Positions 51,367 through 60,749 are shown, numbered from the stretch's first letter. The stretch: 64,000 bases of DNA from JBBQZO01 sp038207625 (GCA_038207625.1 JBBQZO010000008.1:124001-188000), one strand, 5' to 3'. Notes: a model not told the origin generated them from the letters alone. Made by a program: numbers and translations.

Positions 51367-54225
51367 ATGCCGCCAACTATGTTTGTAAACACTCGCCCCA
51401 CGATCGTGTCGTTCGCGTTGAAAACACTTACCAGCGCGGTCGCTTGCGCAGTGTTGTTGTCTGCCTCGGCCCAAGCGGCCGGCCTTGGCAAACTGACTGT
51501 CCTGTCCTCGCTTGGTCAGCCTTTGCGCGCCGAGATCGAACTCACTTCAGTTGCCAGTGATGAATCCGGCGCCCTGGTGGCCAAGCTGGCGCCGGGCGAA
51601 GCGTTCCGCCTTGCCAATATCGAATTCAATCCGACCCTGCTGTCGCTGCGCTTCACGGTTGAACAGCGCAACGGTCGCCAGTACATCAAGATCACGTCGA
51701 CCCAGCCGGTCAATGAGCCTTTCGTCGACATGCTGCTCGAATTGAGCTGGTCGAACGGTCGTCTGGTGCGCGAGTACACCTTCCTGCTCGATCCGGTCGA
51801 ATTGCGCCAGACCCAGCCGGCCCAGGTGGCGGTGCCCAATGATGTAGCGGGCGTCAATGCGCCGGCCGCCGCGCCGCGCAGCGCACGCACGCCGGCGCCG
51901 GCCGTGGCGGCGCCGTCCGCCCCAAAGCGTGAAAAGGCCGAGAAGGCTGAGAAGCTTGAGAAAGCCGACAAGCCTGAGAAGGCCGAGAAGGCTGAAAAGC
52001 CGGTCAAGCTGGCCAAGGAGCCGGCCGCAGCCCAGCCTGCGGGCGCCACCTCGGGCGACTACAAGGTCAAGGCGGGCGATTCGCTCGGGCGCATCGCGTC
52101 CCAGCTGAAGCCGTCCGACGTGTCGCTCGACATGATGCTCGTGGCGCTGTACCGCGCCAACCCGGATGCCTTCGTTGGCAACAATATGAACCGCCTGCGC
52201 TCGGGCCAGATTCTGGCCCTGCCGACCAACGAGGCGATCCACGCGACCGCCGACGCGGATGCGCGCGGTGTCGTGGTGGCCCATACGGCCGACTTCAACG
52301 CCTATCGCAACAAGCTGGCCAACCAGGTTGCCCAGTCGACCCCGACCAAGGCGCCTGAAGCGTCGCAAAGCGCCACCGGCAAAATCACCGCCAAGGTCGC
52401 CGAGCGTCCTACCGTGGCCAATGAATCGAAGGATCAGCTGAAACTGTCGAAGGCGGCGCCATCGGCGTCGGCTGTGGCCAAGGCAGGCAAGGGCGCCACC
52501 GGCTCGGCCGAGGACATGATCGCCAAGCAGCAGCAACTGGCCGAAGCGGCCGCCCGCGTCAAGGAACTGGAAAAAAATGCCGCCGAGCTCGAGCGCCTGA
52601 CAGCCTTGAACGCCAAGCTGGCCGCCGACAAGAAGAAAGCGGCCGCCGCAGTCGTCGCGCCCGTCCCTGTGCCCGTTGCTGCACCAGTGGCCGCGCCAAC
52701 GCCTGCACCAGTCGTCGCTGCGGTGCCGCCGGCACCCAAGCCGCTCGTCGTGAAACCGAAACCGGCGCCGAAAGTGGTTGCGCCAGCTGAACCGGGCTTG
52801 CTCGATCTGGCACGCGAAAACATGACCTCGCTGGGCGCGGCGCTGGCAGCGTTGCTGCTCGGCGTGGGCGCACTGGCCTATACCCGTCGCAAGAAAAACG
52901 CCTCGTCGCCTAGCGAAACGAGTCTGATGGGCGCCACCAGCACCCAGACCCCGTCGCTGTTCGCCGAAACAGGCGGCCAGAGCGTGGACACCAGCAACAG
53001 CGTGTTCAACTCCAGCTTTGCACCATCGGCCAGCCAGCTCGACACCAATGAAGTCGACCCGGTCGCCGAAGCGGACGTGTACATCGCCTACGGCCGCGAC
53101 GCGCAAGCGGAAGAGATTCTGAAAGAGGCACTGCGCACCCATCCGGAACGTCATCCGGTACGTCTGAAACTGCTTGAGATCTACGCCACGCGCAAAGATC
53201 CGCGTGCCTTCGAAACCCAGGCCAGCGAGCTGTACGCGATGACCAAAGGGCAGGGCGATGAATGGGCGCAAGCGGCCGCGATGGGCCTGACGATCGATCC
53301 GCTCAATCCGCTGTACGCTGGCGCAGCCGCGCCGGCCACGGTGGCGCCGCACGCCGCCGAGGCGGAACAGCAAGCGCTGCTGTCGCAACAACTTGACGCC
53401 GCCGCCCAAGAGGCAGCACCGTCGTCGAGCCTGATGAATCTGGATCTGGACTTGTCGGCCGACGCCACCCCGACGGCCGTGCCGCACACGCCGACTGCGG
53501 CAGCGAAAGCGGACGACTTTGACAGCGCGCTCGACTTTGACCTGGGCGGTCTGAGTTTCGAACCGGTCGCGCCGGGCACGCCTGCGGCAGCGCCGGCTGC
53601 TGCTGCCGCCGAGCCGGTCACGATCGCCGCTGTCGCGACGCCTGCCGAAGAGAACTTCGACATGAGCTTCGACATGGGCTTTGACGCACCGGCCGCCGCA
53701 ACGGTCACGCCAACGCCGGCGCCGGTCGCCGCCGAAGACGACTTTGGTCTGGGCGATTTCGATCTGGCCGCCATTCCGACCACCCCGGCACCGGCGCCAA
53801 CGCCGGCTGACGACCTGCATTCGATGGACTTCCATCTGCCCGAGGCGGCGCCTGCAGCGGCCACCGAGCCGACCGCCAGCGACATGTCGGTAGACGATTT
53901 CTTCGCCATTCCCGAGCCGGTCAGCCCGGCGACTGTGGCAGCCGCTCCTGAAGCGCATGAGTTCGACCTGTCGGGCATCAACCTGGACCTGCCGCAAGCG
54001 GCGACCGAGTCGGTGCACGAGCAAGTGCATCAGGAAGCGCCGGCCGAAGTGGCTGGCGAGATGTCGGCCGTGCACATGGAAATGGAGACCAAGCTCGATC
54101 TGGCCGTCGCCTACCAGGAAATCGGCGACAAGGAAGGTGCCCGCGAGCTGATCGACGAAGTGCTCAAGGACGGCAATGCCGAGCAAATCGCCAAGGCCAA
54201 CACGATGCGCGCACTGCTGGCCTGA
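51367..54225 (+). CDS. fimV: FimV/HubP-type polar scaffold protein
   Basis: A large inner-membrane scaffold needed for polar organisation and type IV pili/twitching in relatives. The 952 residues have a signal peptide (LLSASAQA), the FimV N-terminal domain (LGKLTVLSSLGQPLRAEIEL), a Lys/Glu/Ala-rich stretch (~180-215), a LysM peptidoglycan-binding domain (YKVKAGDSLGRIA), a coiled segment (~390-420), a transmembrane helix (LGAALAALLLGVGALAYTRRKK), then a cytoplasmic part with TPR-like sequence, acidic FDL-type repeats, and the conserved C-terminal domain (METKLDLAVAYQEIGDKEGARELIDEV). ATG 51367 or 51379 may be the start. Confidence 0.93.
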   Translation: MPPTMFVNTRPTIVSFALKTLTSAVACAVLLSASAQAAGLGKLTVLSSLGQPLRAEIELTSVASDESGALVAKLAPGEAFRLANIEFNPTLLSLRFTVEQRNGRQYIKITSTQPVNEPFVDMLLELSWSNGRLVREYTFLLDPVELRQTQPAQVAVPNDVAGVNAPAAAPRSARTPAPAVAAPSAPKREKAEKAEKLEKADKPEKAEKAEKPVKLAKEPAAAQPAGATSGDYKVKAGDSLGRIASQLKPSDVSLDMMLVALYRANPDAFVGNNMNRLRSGQILALPTNEAIHATADADARGVVVAHTADFNAYRNKLANQVAQSTPTKAPEASQSATGKITAKVAERPTVANESKDQLKLSKAAPSASAVAKAGKGATGSAEDMIAKQQQLAEAAARVKELEKNAAELERLTALNAKLAADKKKAAAAVVAPVPVPVAAPVAAPTPAPVVAAVPPAPKPLVVKPKPAPKVVAPAEPGLLDLARENMTSLGAALAALLLGVGALAYTRRKKNASSPSETSLMGATSTQTPSLFAETGGQSVDTSNSVFNSSFAPSASQLDTNEVDPVAEADVYIAYGRDAQAEEILKEALRTHPERHPVRLKLLEIYATRKDPRAFETQASELYAMTKGQGDEWAQAAAMGLTIDPLNPLYAGAAAPATVAPHAAEAEQQALLSQQLDAAAQEAAPSSSLMNLDLDLSADATPTAVPHTPTAAAKADDFDSALDFDLGGLSFEPVAPGTPAAAPAAAAAEPVTIAAVATPAEENFDMSFDMGFDAPAAATVTPTPAPVAAEDDFGLGDFDLAAIPTTPAPAPTPADDLHSMDFHLPEAAPAAATEPTASDMSVDDFFAIPEPVSPATVAAAPEAHEFDLSGINLDLPQAATESVHEQVHQEAPAEVAGEMSAVHMEMETKLDLAVAYQEIGDKEGARELIDEVLKDGNAEQIAKANTMRALLA

Positions 54226-54263
54226 CGCGCGCTGACGATGGTTCTATACGCATTGGTATCCCA

Positions 54264-55061
54264 TTGAAACGGATAGCACTGGGACTCCAGTACGACGGCA
54301 CGGCCTGGAACGGCTACCAGAAACAACTCGATCGCCACACGGTACAGGACCAGCTGGAAATCGCCCTGCTCGAATTTGCGCGGGTCGAGCTGGGCACCAC
54401 CTGTGCCGGGCGCACCGACACCGGGGTGCACGCGATCGAGCAGGTGGTCCACTTCGACACCGAGCTGACCCGCAGCACCCAGTCCTGGCTGCGCGGGGTG
54501 AACGCCTTCCTGCCCGACTCGATCGCGGTGCGCTGGGCCCATGAAGTGCCGGAAGATCCCAAAGAGCAGTTCCACGCGCGCTTTTCGGCCCGTTCGCGCA
54601 CCTATCAATACGTCCTCTACAACAACACCACCCGCTCGCCACTGCTGGTCGGTCGCGCCGGCTGGGTGTTTCGCCCGCTCGACGTCGAGCGCATGCGCGC
54701 GGCCGCCGCGCACCTGATTGGCACGCACGACTTCAGCGCGTTTCGTTCCTCGCAGTGCCAGGCCAAAACCCCGATCAAGCAGATGCACGAAGTGCGCATC
54801 GAGCGACGCGGCGAACTGATTGTGTTCACCGTGCGCGCCAGCGCCTTTCTGCACCACATGGTGCGCAATCTGATCGGCTCGCTGATCTACGTGGGCACCG
54901 GACGCCACACGCCGAACTGGCTGGGCGACGTGCTCGAAGGACGCGACCGCGCCGACGCCGCGCCCACCTTCATGCCCGACGGCCTGTACCTGGCCAAAAT
55001 CGACTACGATCCCAAGTGGGGCTTGCCGCAAGAGGCGAGCGTCCCGATGCCCTGGCTGTAA
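54264..55061 (+). CDS. truA: tRNA pseudouridine synthase A
   Basis: Makes pseudouridine at positions 38-40 of tRNAs. The 265-residue protein has the catalytic Asp in CAGRTDTGVHA and IALGLQYDGTAWNGYQKQ at the N-terminus. The initiation codon is TTG (54264), as the family N-terminus MKRIALG- begins there and no ATG/GTG lies in frame nearby. A 9-codon frame starting at ATG 54238 ends with a TGA overlapping this TTG, possibly coupling translation. It lies between fimV and trpF, as in related genomes. Confidence 0.95.
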   Translation: MKRIALGLQYDGTAWNGYQKQLDRHTVQDQLEIALLEFARVELGTTCAGRTDTGVHAIEQVVHFDTELTRSTQSWLRGVNAFLPDSIAVRWAHEVPEDPKEQFHARFSARSRTYQYVLYNNTTRSPLLVGRAGWVFRPLDVERMRAAAAHLIGTHDFSAFRSSQCQAKTPIKQMHEVRIERRGELIVFTVRASAFLHHMVRNLIGSLIYVGTGRHTPNWLGDVLEGRDRADAAPTFMPDGLYLAKIDYDPKWGLPQEASVPMPWL

Positions 55062-55077
55062 TCAAGGAACGCCGACC

Positions 55078-55770
55078 ATGCAACGCACCCGTATCAAGAT
55101 CTGCGGGCTGACCCGCCCCGACGACGTCCAGGCGGCAGTCGACGGCGGCGCCGACGCGCTCGGCTTCGTGTTCTATCCGCCCAGCCCGCGCTATGTGACG
55201 CCAAGCCAGGCCGGCGCGCTGATCGCGGCGATGCCGCCGTTTGTCGTCGCGGTCGGCCTGTTCGTCAACGCCAGCGTCGACGACGTCGTCGCCTGCGTGG
55301 CGGCGGCCCCGCTGGCGCTGCTGCAGTTCCACGGCGACGAGACGCCGGCCCAGTGCGCCGAGCTGGCCGGCGCCGTGCAGCGCCCCTTCGTGCGGGTATT
55401 TCGCGTCAAACCAAACACGAGCGCGGCCGATTTGCTAGAATACGAACAGCAATACCGCAACGCCAGTCCACTGTTCTCGGGTCTCCTGCTCGATACCTTC
55501 GTGGACGCCTACGGCGGAGCAGGAAAGGTTTTTGATTGGTCTCTCATTCCAAAAGAACTCGCGCCTCGGGTCGTTTTAAGTGGTGGCTTGAGCGTACACA
55601 ACGCGACTGACGCTGTGCTACGCGTACGCCCCTATGCCGTCGACATCAGCAGTGGTGTTGAAGCGGCCAAGGGGATCAAAGACGCCCGCAAGATCGCCGA
55701 CTTCGTCGCCGCGGTCCGGGTCGCCGATGCCACCATTGAAAGAGAAAAATCCCATGAAAGACGTACCTGA
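55078..55770 (+). CDS. trpF: Phosphoribosylanthranilate isomerase
   Basis: Third step of tryptophan synthesis, converting PRA to CdRP. The 230-residue barrel begins RIKICGLTRPDDVQAA with the catalytic Cys; GLLLDTFVDAYGGAGK holds the catalytic Asp, and VVLSGGLSVHN and VDISSGVEAAKGIKD the phosphate-binding end. Its last ~9 residues lie over the trpB start: the genes overlap by 17 bases. Confidence 0.96.
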   Translation: MQRTRIKICGLTRPDDVQAAVDGGADALGFVFYPPSPRYVTPSQAGALIAAMPPFVVAVGLFVNASVDDVVACVAAAPLALLQFHGDETPAQCAELAGAVQRPFVRVFRVKPNTSAADLLEYEQQYRNASPLFSGLLLDTFVDAYGGAGKVFDWSLIPKELAPRVVLSGGLSVHNATDAVLRVRPYAVDISSGVEAAKGIKDARKIADFVAAVRVADATIEREKSHERRT

Positions 55771-57001
55771 GAACGGCGCAGCTGCGCCCCTGTTCCACGC
55801 CCAAGACTATCACCTGCCGGACGCGAAGGGCCATTTCGGTCCCTACGGCGGCGCCTTCGTCGCCGAAACGCTGACGCACGCGCTGGCCGAACTGAGCGCC
55901 GCCTATGAGCGTTACAGCCACGACCCTGAATTCCTGGCCGAATACCGCTACGAGCTGAAGCACTTCGTCGGCCGTCCGTCGCCGATCTACCACGCCAAGC
56001 GCTGGTCCGAACAGATGGGCGGCGCGCAGATTTACTTCAAGCGCGAAGACCTGAACCACACTGGCGCGCACAAGATCAACAACGTGATCGGCCAGGCGCT
56101 GCTGGCGCGCCGCATGGGCAAGAAACGCATCATCGCCGAAACCGGCGCCGGCCAGCATGGCGTGGCCACGGCCACCATCTGCGCGCGCTTCGGTCTGGAA
56201 TGTGTCGTCTACATGGGCAGCGAGGACGTCAAGCGCCAGGCCCAGAATGTGTACCGCATGAAGCTCTTGGGCGCGACCGTGGTGCCGGTTGAATCGGGCT
56301 CGAAAACGCTCAAGGACGCGCTCAATGAAGCGATGCGCGACTGGGTCACCAACATCGAAGACACCTTCTACATCATCGGCACCGTGGCCGGTCCGCACCC
56401 GTATCCGATGATGGTGCGCGACTTCCAGGCGGTGATCGGCGAGGAATGCCTGGTGCAGATGCCCGAGATGACGGGCCGCCAGCCCGACTATGTCGTCGCC
56501 TGCATCGGCGGCGGCTCGAACGCGATGGGGATTTTTTACCCGTATATCGACGAGAAGAACGTCAAGCTGATCGGCGTCGAAGCGGCCGGCGAAGGCTTGG
56601 ACAGCGGCAAGCACTCGGCCTCGCTGACGGCCGGATTCCCTGGCGTGCTGCACGGTAACCGCACCTACCTGCTGCAAGACGCCAACGGCCAGATCATCGA
56701 GACCCATTCGGTGTCGGCCGGCCTCGATTATCCGGGCGTCGGGCCGGAACACGCGTGGTTGAAGGACCTGGGGCGCGCGCAGTACGTGTCGATTACCGAC
56801 GACGAAGCGCTGGCCGCCTTCCACGATTGCTGCCATATCGAAGGCATCATTCCGGCGCTCGAGTCGGCGCATGCGCTCGCGTACGCGGCCAAGCTGGCCG
56901 CGACGCTGCCGAAGGATCAAATCATTTTGGCCAACCTGTCGGGCCGGGGCGACAAGGACATGCACACCGTGGCAGAACGGATGGGACTGAACTTTGGCTA
57001 A
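55754..57001 (+). CDS. trpB: Tryptophan synthase beta subunit
   Basis: Joins indole to serine with PLP. The 415-residue product starts at MKDVPENGAAAPLF, inside the end of trpF. The PLP-binding Lys is in HTGAHKINN, the phosphate loop is GGGSNAMG, and GRGDKDMH is near the C-terminus. The upstream ribosome binding site is weak, so translation probably depends on coupling with trpF. Confidence 0.97.
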   Translation: MKDVPENGAAAPLFHAQDYHLPDAKGHFGPYGGAFVAETLTHALAELSAAYERYSHDPEFLAEYRYELKHFVGRPSPIYHAKRWSEQMGGAQIYFKREDLNHTGAHKINNVIGQALLARRMGKKRIIAETGAGQHGVATATICARFGLECVVYMGSEDVKRQAQNVYRMKLLGATVVPVESGSKTLKDALNEAMRDWVTNIEDTFYIIGTVAGPHPYPMMVRDFQAVIGEECLVQMPEMTGRQPDYVVACIGGGSNAMGIFYPYIDEKNVKLIGVEAAGEGLDSGKHSASLTAGFPGVLHGNRTYLLQDANGQIIETHSVSAGLDYPGVGPEHAWLKDLGRAQYVSITDDEALAAFHDCCHIEGIIPALESAHALAYAAKLAATLPKDQIILANLSGRGDKDMHTVAERMGLNFG

Positions 57002-57045
57002 GCGCCAACGCCTGTTCCCCTCACCGATAACCATAGAAAGCTACC

Positions 57046-57852
57046 ATGTCCAGAATCGCTCCCACATTTGCGGCGCTCAAGCGCCAGAATAAAACCGCCC
57101 TGATCACCTTCATCACGGCCGGCGACCCCGGTCCCGAGTTGACGGTGCCGCTGATGCACGCGCTGGTCGCGGGCGGGGCCGACATCCTCGAGTTGGGGGT
57201 GCCGTTTTCCGACCCGATGGCCGAAGGCCCGGTGATCCAGCGCGCCTGCGAACGCGCGCTCGCGCAAGGCGTGGGCATCCACGACGTGTTCGAGTTCGTG
57301 CGCCAGTTTCGCCAGACCGACCAGACCACGCCAGTGGTGCTGATGGGGTACGCCAACCCGATCGAGCGGATCGGCGCCAGCGCCTTCATCGCCGCCTCGA
57401 AACAGGCTGGTGCGGACGGCGCCATCGTCGTCGACTACCCGCCGGAAGAGTGCGAAGAGTTTGCCGCTGCGATGCGCGCCAACGAGCTTGACCTGATTTT
57501 CCTGCTGGCGCCCACGTCGACGCTGGAACGCATCGCCCAGGTGGCGCGCGTGGGCAGCGGCTTTAGCTATTACGTGTCGCTCAAGGGCGTTACCGGCGCC
57601 GGCAACATCGACACCGTCGAAGTGGCCGAACGCCTCGCGACGATCCGCCAGCACGTCAAACTGCCGATCGGGGTCGGCTTTGGCATCCGTGACGCGGCCA
57701 CCGCGCGCGCCGTGGCCGAAGTGGCCGACGCCGTCGTGATCGGCAGCCGCATCATCGCCGAGATCGAAAGCACGCCGCGCGAGCACGCGGTCGCCGCCGT
57801 GCAAACGTTTGTAGCCGGCATCCGCGCCGCGCTCGACGCGCCGGCCGCCTAG
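57046..57852 (+). CDS. trpA: Tryptophan synthase alpha subunit
   Basis: Cleaves indole-3-glycerol phosphate to indole, channelled to TrpB. The 268-residue barrel carries the catalytic Glu in ILELGVPFSDP and Asp in IVVDYPPEE, and GVGFGIRD plus VIGSRI for phosphate binding. It is 44 bases after trpB and followed by a strong GC hairpin. The accD-folC genes that follow trpA in many relatives are absent. Confidence 0.97.
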   Translation: MSRIAPTFAALKRQNKTALITFITAGDPGPELTVPLMHALVAGGADILELGVPFSDPMAEGPVIQRACERALAQGVGIHDVFEFVRQFRQTDQTTPVVLMGYANPIERIGASAFIAASKQAGADGAIVVDYPPEECEEFAAAMRANELDLIFLLAPTSTLERIAQVARVGSGFSYYVSLKGVTGAGNIDTVEVAERLATIRQHVKLPIGVGFGIRDAATARAVAEVADAVVIGSRIIAEIESTPREHAVAAVQTFVAGIRAALDAPAA

Positions 57853-57861
57853 CGCCGGCAT

Positions 57862-57885
57862 GACGCGGCGCCCGCGCGCCGCGTC
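57862..57885 (+). terminator. Hairpin at the end of trpFBA
   Basis: GACGCGGCG and CGCCGCGTC form a perfect 9-bp stem with a CCCGCG loop, 9 bases after the trpA stop. There is no T-tract, so it acts either as a factor-aided terminator or as a 3'-end stabiliser. Confidence 0.55.
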
Positions 57886-58213
57886 AACCCATCCTACCCA
57901 TTGATATTTCAGGCCTGCGTGATGAGGGGAACTGGCATTGTGCTGAGCTCCCGTGTCCCATGGAGGGCGAAGACGAGCGTCAACGCCCGTGCGGCGCCGA
58001 TGCGCGTCCATCGTGAATCGCGCCTTGGTGGCGGCCGCCGACCACACGATCCGTTGCGTTTGCTGTTAAAGTATAAATCTTGCCGTTGGCTTCCAAAAAT
58101 CCGCATGACCGGCGGTGGCAAACGACTTCGCGATCGACGTCGTCTCCGGCGCGCCGCGCTGTTCTGAGGTTCGATCACGCGCAATCGATCTTTAACACGA
58201 GGAGGATTTAACT
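57886..58213. other. Intergenic after trpA
   Basis: About 330 bases between the trpA hairpin and the acetyltransferase. Frames here lack support. The perfect Shine-Dalgarno AGGAGG at 58200-58205 belongs to the next gene. Confidence 0.5.
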
Positions 58214-58741
58214 ATCGATATCTCGCTACGATTATGCACGCCGGACGACGCCGATGCGCTGGCCCTGGTCGGTCAGGCGACGTTCCTGGAAACCTTCGCC
58301 GGTGTTCTGGGAGGGCGCGACATCATCAATCATTGCGCGAACGCGCATTCGGTGGCGCACTACCGAAGCTGGTTGGCCGATCCAGGCTATCAGCTATGGC
58401 TTGCCGAGGTGGCGCCGGGTGGTGCACCCATCGGCTTCATGGTTGTCGCTCCGGCCCAGCTGCCAATGGCCGACATATCGGCTTCGGATCTCGAACTTAA
58501 ACGCATTTATATTTTGAGTAAATTCCATGGCGGCGGCTTGGGCAAGCGGCTAGTGGCCGAGGCCATCGGGCATGCGCGCAAGCTGCAGGCCACGCGCCTA
58601 TTGCTGGGCGTGTGCGCGCGCAATGCGGCAGCGATCGGATTTTACGAACATGCGGGATTTCGGATCGTTGGAGCACGTAAATTCAATGTCGGCGGCCAGC
58701 ATTATGATGACCACATCATGGGTTTGTCGCTGCGCACCTGA
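58214..58741 (+). CDS. GNAT acetyltransferase with AUC start codon
   Basis: An acetyl-CoA-dependent N-acetyltransferase of 175 residues. The N-terminus reads (M)DISLRLCTPDDADALALVG, typical for the family, and the acetyl-CoA motif is ELKRIYILSKFHGGGLGKRL with the later NAAAIGFYEHAGF. The frame is open from the TAA at 58193, but there is no ATG, GTG or TTG before the family N-terminus. A perfect AGGAGG (58200-58205) is eight bases before ATC at 58214, exactly where ATG should be. Either AUC is the start or the start codon is mutated; the first later starts (GTG 58352) would lose the N-terminal third. Confidence 0.75.
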   Translation: MDISLRLCTPDDADALALVGQATFLETFAGVLGGRDIINHCANAHSVAHYRSWLADPGYQLWLAEVAPGGAPIGFMVVAPAQLPMADISASDLELKRIYILSKFHGGGLGKRLVAEAIGHARKLQATRLLLGVCARNAAAIGFYEHAGFRIVGARKFNVGGQHYDDHIMGLSLRT

Positions 58742-58826
58742 CGATCAGGGCAAGTTGCGACCGCGCGCATCAACGAGGCTTGTCGCAGGCATTCAAAATC
58801 GGTTCAGGGAAGGTCGCAGGCTGTCA

Positions 58827-59204
58827 ATGATTGAACTACTTATCGAGGTACTCGGAGAATTTTTGCTGCAAGGTGCCGGCGAGGTTTTGCTGGAACTCGG
58901 ATGCCACACTTTGGCCGCGCCGTTCCGGCGCGCGCCGAACCCTTGGTTAGCTGCGCTGGGCTACACCGTGTTCGGCTTGCTGGTCGGCGGTTTGAGCCTG
59001 CTGCTGTTTCCGACCAATCTGGTGGCGCCGCCGTGGCGGGTGTTCAATCTGATCTTGACGCCGCTTGCGGCCGGTGGCTGCATGGCCCTGATGGGCGCAT
59101 GGCGACGACGGCGCGGGCAGCCCGTGCTGCGCATCGATCGCTTTTCGTACGGCTATGTGTTTGCCTTGTCGCTGGCCCTGGTGCGGTTCAAGTTTGCACT
59201 GTGA
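58827..59204 (+). CDS. Small membrane protein of unknown function
   Basis: A 125-residue protein with an acidic amphipathic N-terminus (MIELLIEVLGEFLLQGAGEVLLELG) and two or three membrane spans (WLAALGYTVFGLLVGGLSLLLFP, VFNLILTPLAAGGCMALMGAW), then RRRRGQPVLRIDRFSYGYVFALSLALVRF. No family function known to me. It follows the GNAT gene by 85 bases on the same strand. Confidence 0.65.
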   Translation: MIELLIEVLGEFLLQGAGEVLLELGCHTLAAPFRRAPNPWLAALGYTVFGLLVGGLSLLLFPTNLVAPPWRVFNLILTPLAAGGCMALMGAWRRRRGQPVLRIDRFSYGYVFALSLALVRFKFAL

Positions 59205-59506
59205 CCGTTCGCGCGCAATGGTCGCTGGCAGAGCGCGCGTTGTGACGTTTTTCTGCTCGGTGGAGCTCGGAATGGGGCGTCGAGGGTCCGCAAGAATATG
59301 CGATCTTCTCGCAATTGTAGTCGTCTGATTTCTATTGCGGCAGCATGATTCGTCCCGCAGCTAACCGGTGCGGCGTTTGATGCTAGGGATTGTTTCGAGT
59401 GGCCGGGAAGGGAGGGCATTTCGTGTCTCAATGCCAGGCGGCAGGCGCGAATCCGTCCGGGGCGAAGTGGGGTAGCTCCACGGCAGTGCCGTGAAGCTGT
59501 TCATTC
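59205..59506. other. Intergenic, no gene supported
   Basis: About 300 bases between the membrane protein gene and the convergent small secreted protein gene. I see no gene, repeat or clear terminator. Confidence 0.45.
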
Positions 59507-59785
59507 TTATTTGGGCGTGGCGTGTGCGTCCACGGTTGGTGCTCGGTCCTTGTCCACCTTGTGGTCGATCACATGGTCTTTAATATCTTTATTCAATTTT
59601 TCATTTTTTGCCATGAATTTTTCGTGCTCAGCGTCGCTTCGACGCCGATCCTCCCGGAATCGATCATTACATTTTGCGGCATCTTCTTTGTTTGACGTAT
59701 TTTCTTCACAGGATCCGGCAAGCGCCGAACCGGCTGAAAATGCAGCCAATATCAGCAGTGTATATTTGGACCAAGACATGCTCAT
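59507..59785 (-). CDS. Small secreted protein, charged
   Basis: A 92-residue exported protein: signal peptide WSKYTLLILAAFSAGSALA then GSCEENTSNKEDAAKCNDRFREDRRRSDAEHEKFM and a Lys/Asp/His-rich C-terminus. The mature part has two cysteines 13 residues apart. GTGGAGAT lies 4 bases before ATG 59785, which I take as the start. No known domain; highly charged and probably helical. It is a single-gene unit. Confidence 0.65.
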   Translation of the reverse strand: MSMSWSKYTLLILAAFSAGSALAGSCEENTSNKEDAAKCNDRFREDRRRSDAEHEKFMAKNEKLNKDIKDHVIDHKVDKDRAPTVDAHATPK

Positions 59786-60128
59786 TTTTATCTCCACGAG
59801 AAAAATTGCACCTGACGGTGCGGTAAACAATCAAACGAAGCGACTGGCGCAGCGCAGCTGGGCGCGCAATAGAACGCTGTCGACATTGATTCATGCGCTC
59901 AGCGTGACTCAGTATTGCCACAAAGCACATTCTACATGCGCGTGGTAAGTTTGTCGAAACTCGATTTTCCGCAATGCAAGGTTCACGCGTCGACGGACGC
60001 TGATTCAAACAGTTCAGCAAGTGTCGGCGCCGAACAGGGCGCAATCGAGCCATCCCTCTGCCAGGAAGCACGCCTGCCAGGCGATCGGATAGCGCGGCAC
60101 GATCATCACAGCACGTCAGGAGCATTAA
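59786..60128. other. Intergenic between divergent genes
   Basis: About 340 bases with no supported gene; it must carry promoters for the small secreted protein (minus) and the ABM-like protein (plus), which I cannot place. Confidence 0.45.
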
Positions 60129-60479
60129 ATGACAACTAACATCGGTTTTACCGTGATCTACCGCTGGCGCCTGCACCCGGGAATGGAGGAGCAATTCCAG
60201 AGCCAGTGGGCGATCAGCACCGAACGCATCCTGCGCGAAGAAGGCGGGCTTGGCTCGCGCTTGCACCGGGCCGACGATGGTAGCTGGATCGGTTATGCGC
60301 AGTGGCCAGACCGCGCGACGTGGGAACATGCGCGCACCTTGAACTCCGACGACACGGCCGGGCGCCAGCGATTTCTGGATGCCATCGCGCAGACGTTTCC
60401 GCCCGTTCTTCTGACACCGGTGGCCGATTTCCTTGTCCGCGCACCGATTCGCGTCCCGTCTGAGAACGGTGTGCGCTGA
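60129..60479 (+). CDS. Antibiotic biosynthesis monooxygenase-like protein
   Basis: A 116-residue dimeric alpha-beta barrel protein. The pattern FTVIYRWRLHPGMEEQFQSQWA, SRLHRADDGSWIGYAQWPDRATWE fits the ABM/ferredoxin-like fold, in which small monooxygenases and stress proteins occur. No catalytic residue can be named. CAGGAGCATTAA is just upstream of the ATG. It is in a group of small accessory genes. Confidence 0.8.
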   Translation: MTTNIGFTVIYRWRLHPGMEEQFQSQWAISTERILREEGGLGSRLHRADDGSWIGYAQWPDRATWEHARTLNSDDTAGRQRFLDAIAQTFPPVLLTPVADFLVRAPIRVPSENGVR

Positions 60480-60630
60480 CGCCCCGGGCGTGGACGCGCG
60501 GCCGGCCTAGCGTGCGTTGCCGGCACAGCGGGGACGCGATGGCAATGGCCGGCATCGAAGGCGCTCACTTGCTGCGCCGCCCGTGTCATTCCAGCGTGCC
60601 GGTGTCGCGCAAGCGGGCCGTCAACCAGGC

Positions 60631-60740
60631 AGCCGAGCAAGCAAGCAAACGACCGATCGAGAAGCCGGGCAAGCAAGCGGGCAAGCGACTGATCAAGTGA
60701 CCGATCAAGCAACCGAACAAGCAATAGCGCAACCAAGCGA
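60631..60740. repeat. Degenerate AAGC/CGATC repeat tract
   Basis: A tract built from short AAGCAAGC- and CGATC(A)A-type pieces (for example GAGCAAGCAAGCAAACGACC, GGGCAAGCAAGCGGGCAAGC). It resembles the CGATC-rich repeat at 20885 in composition. It lies just before the DUF2867 gene. Confidence 0.6.
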
Positions 60741-60749
60741 ATACCTGCG

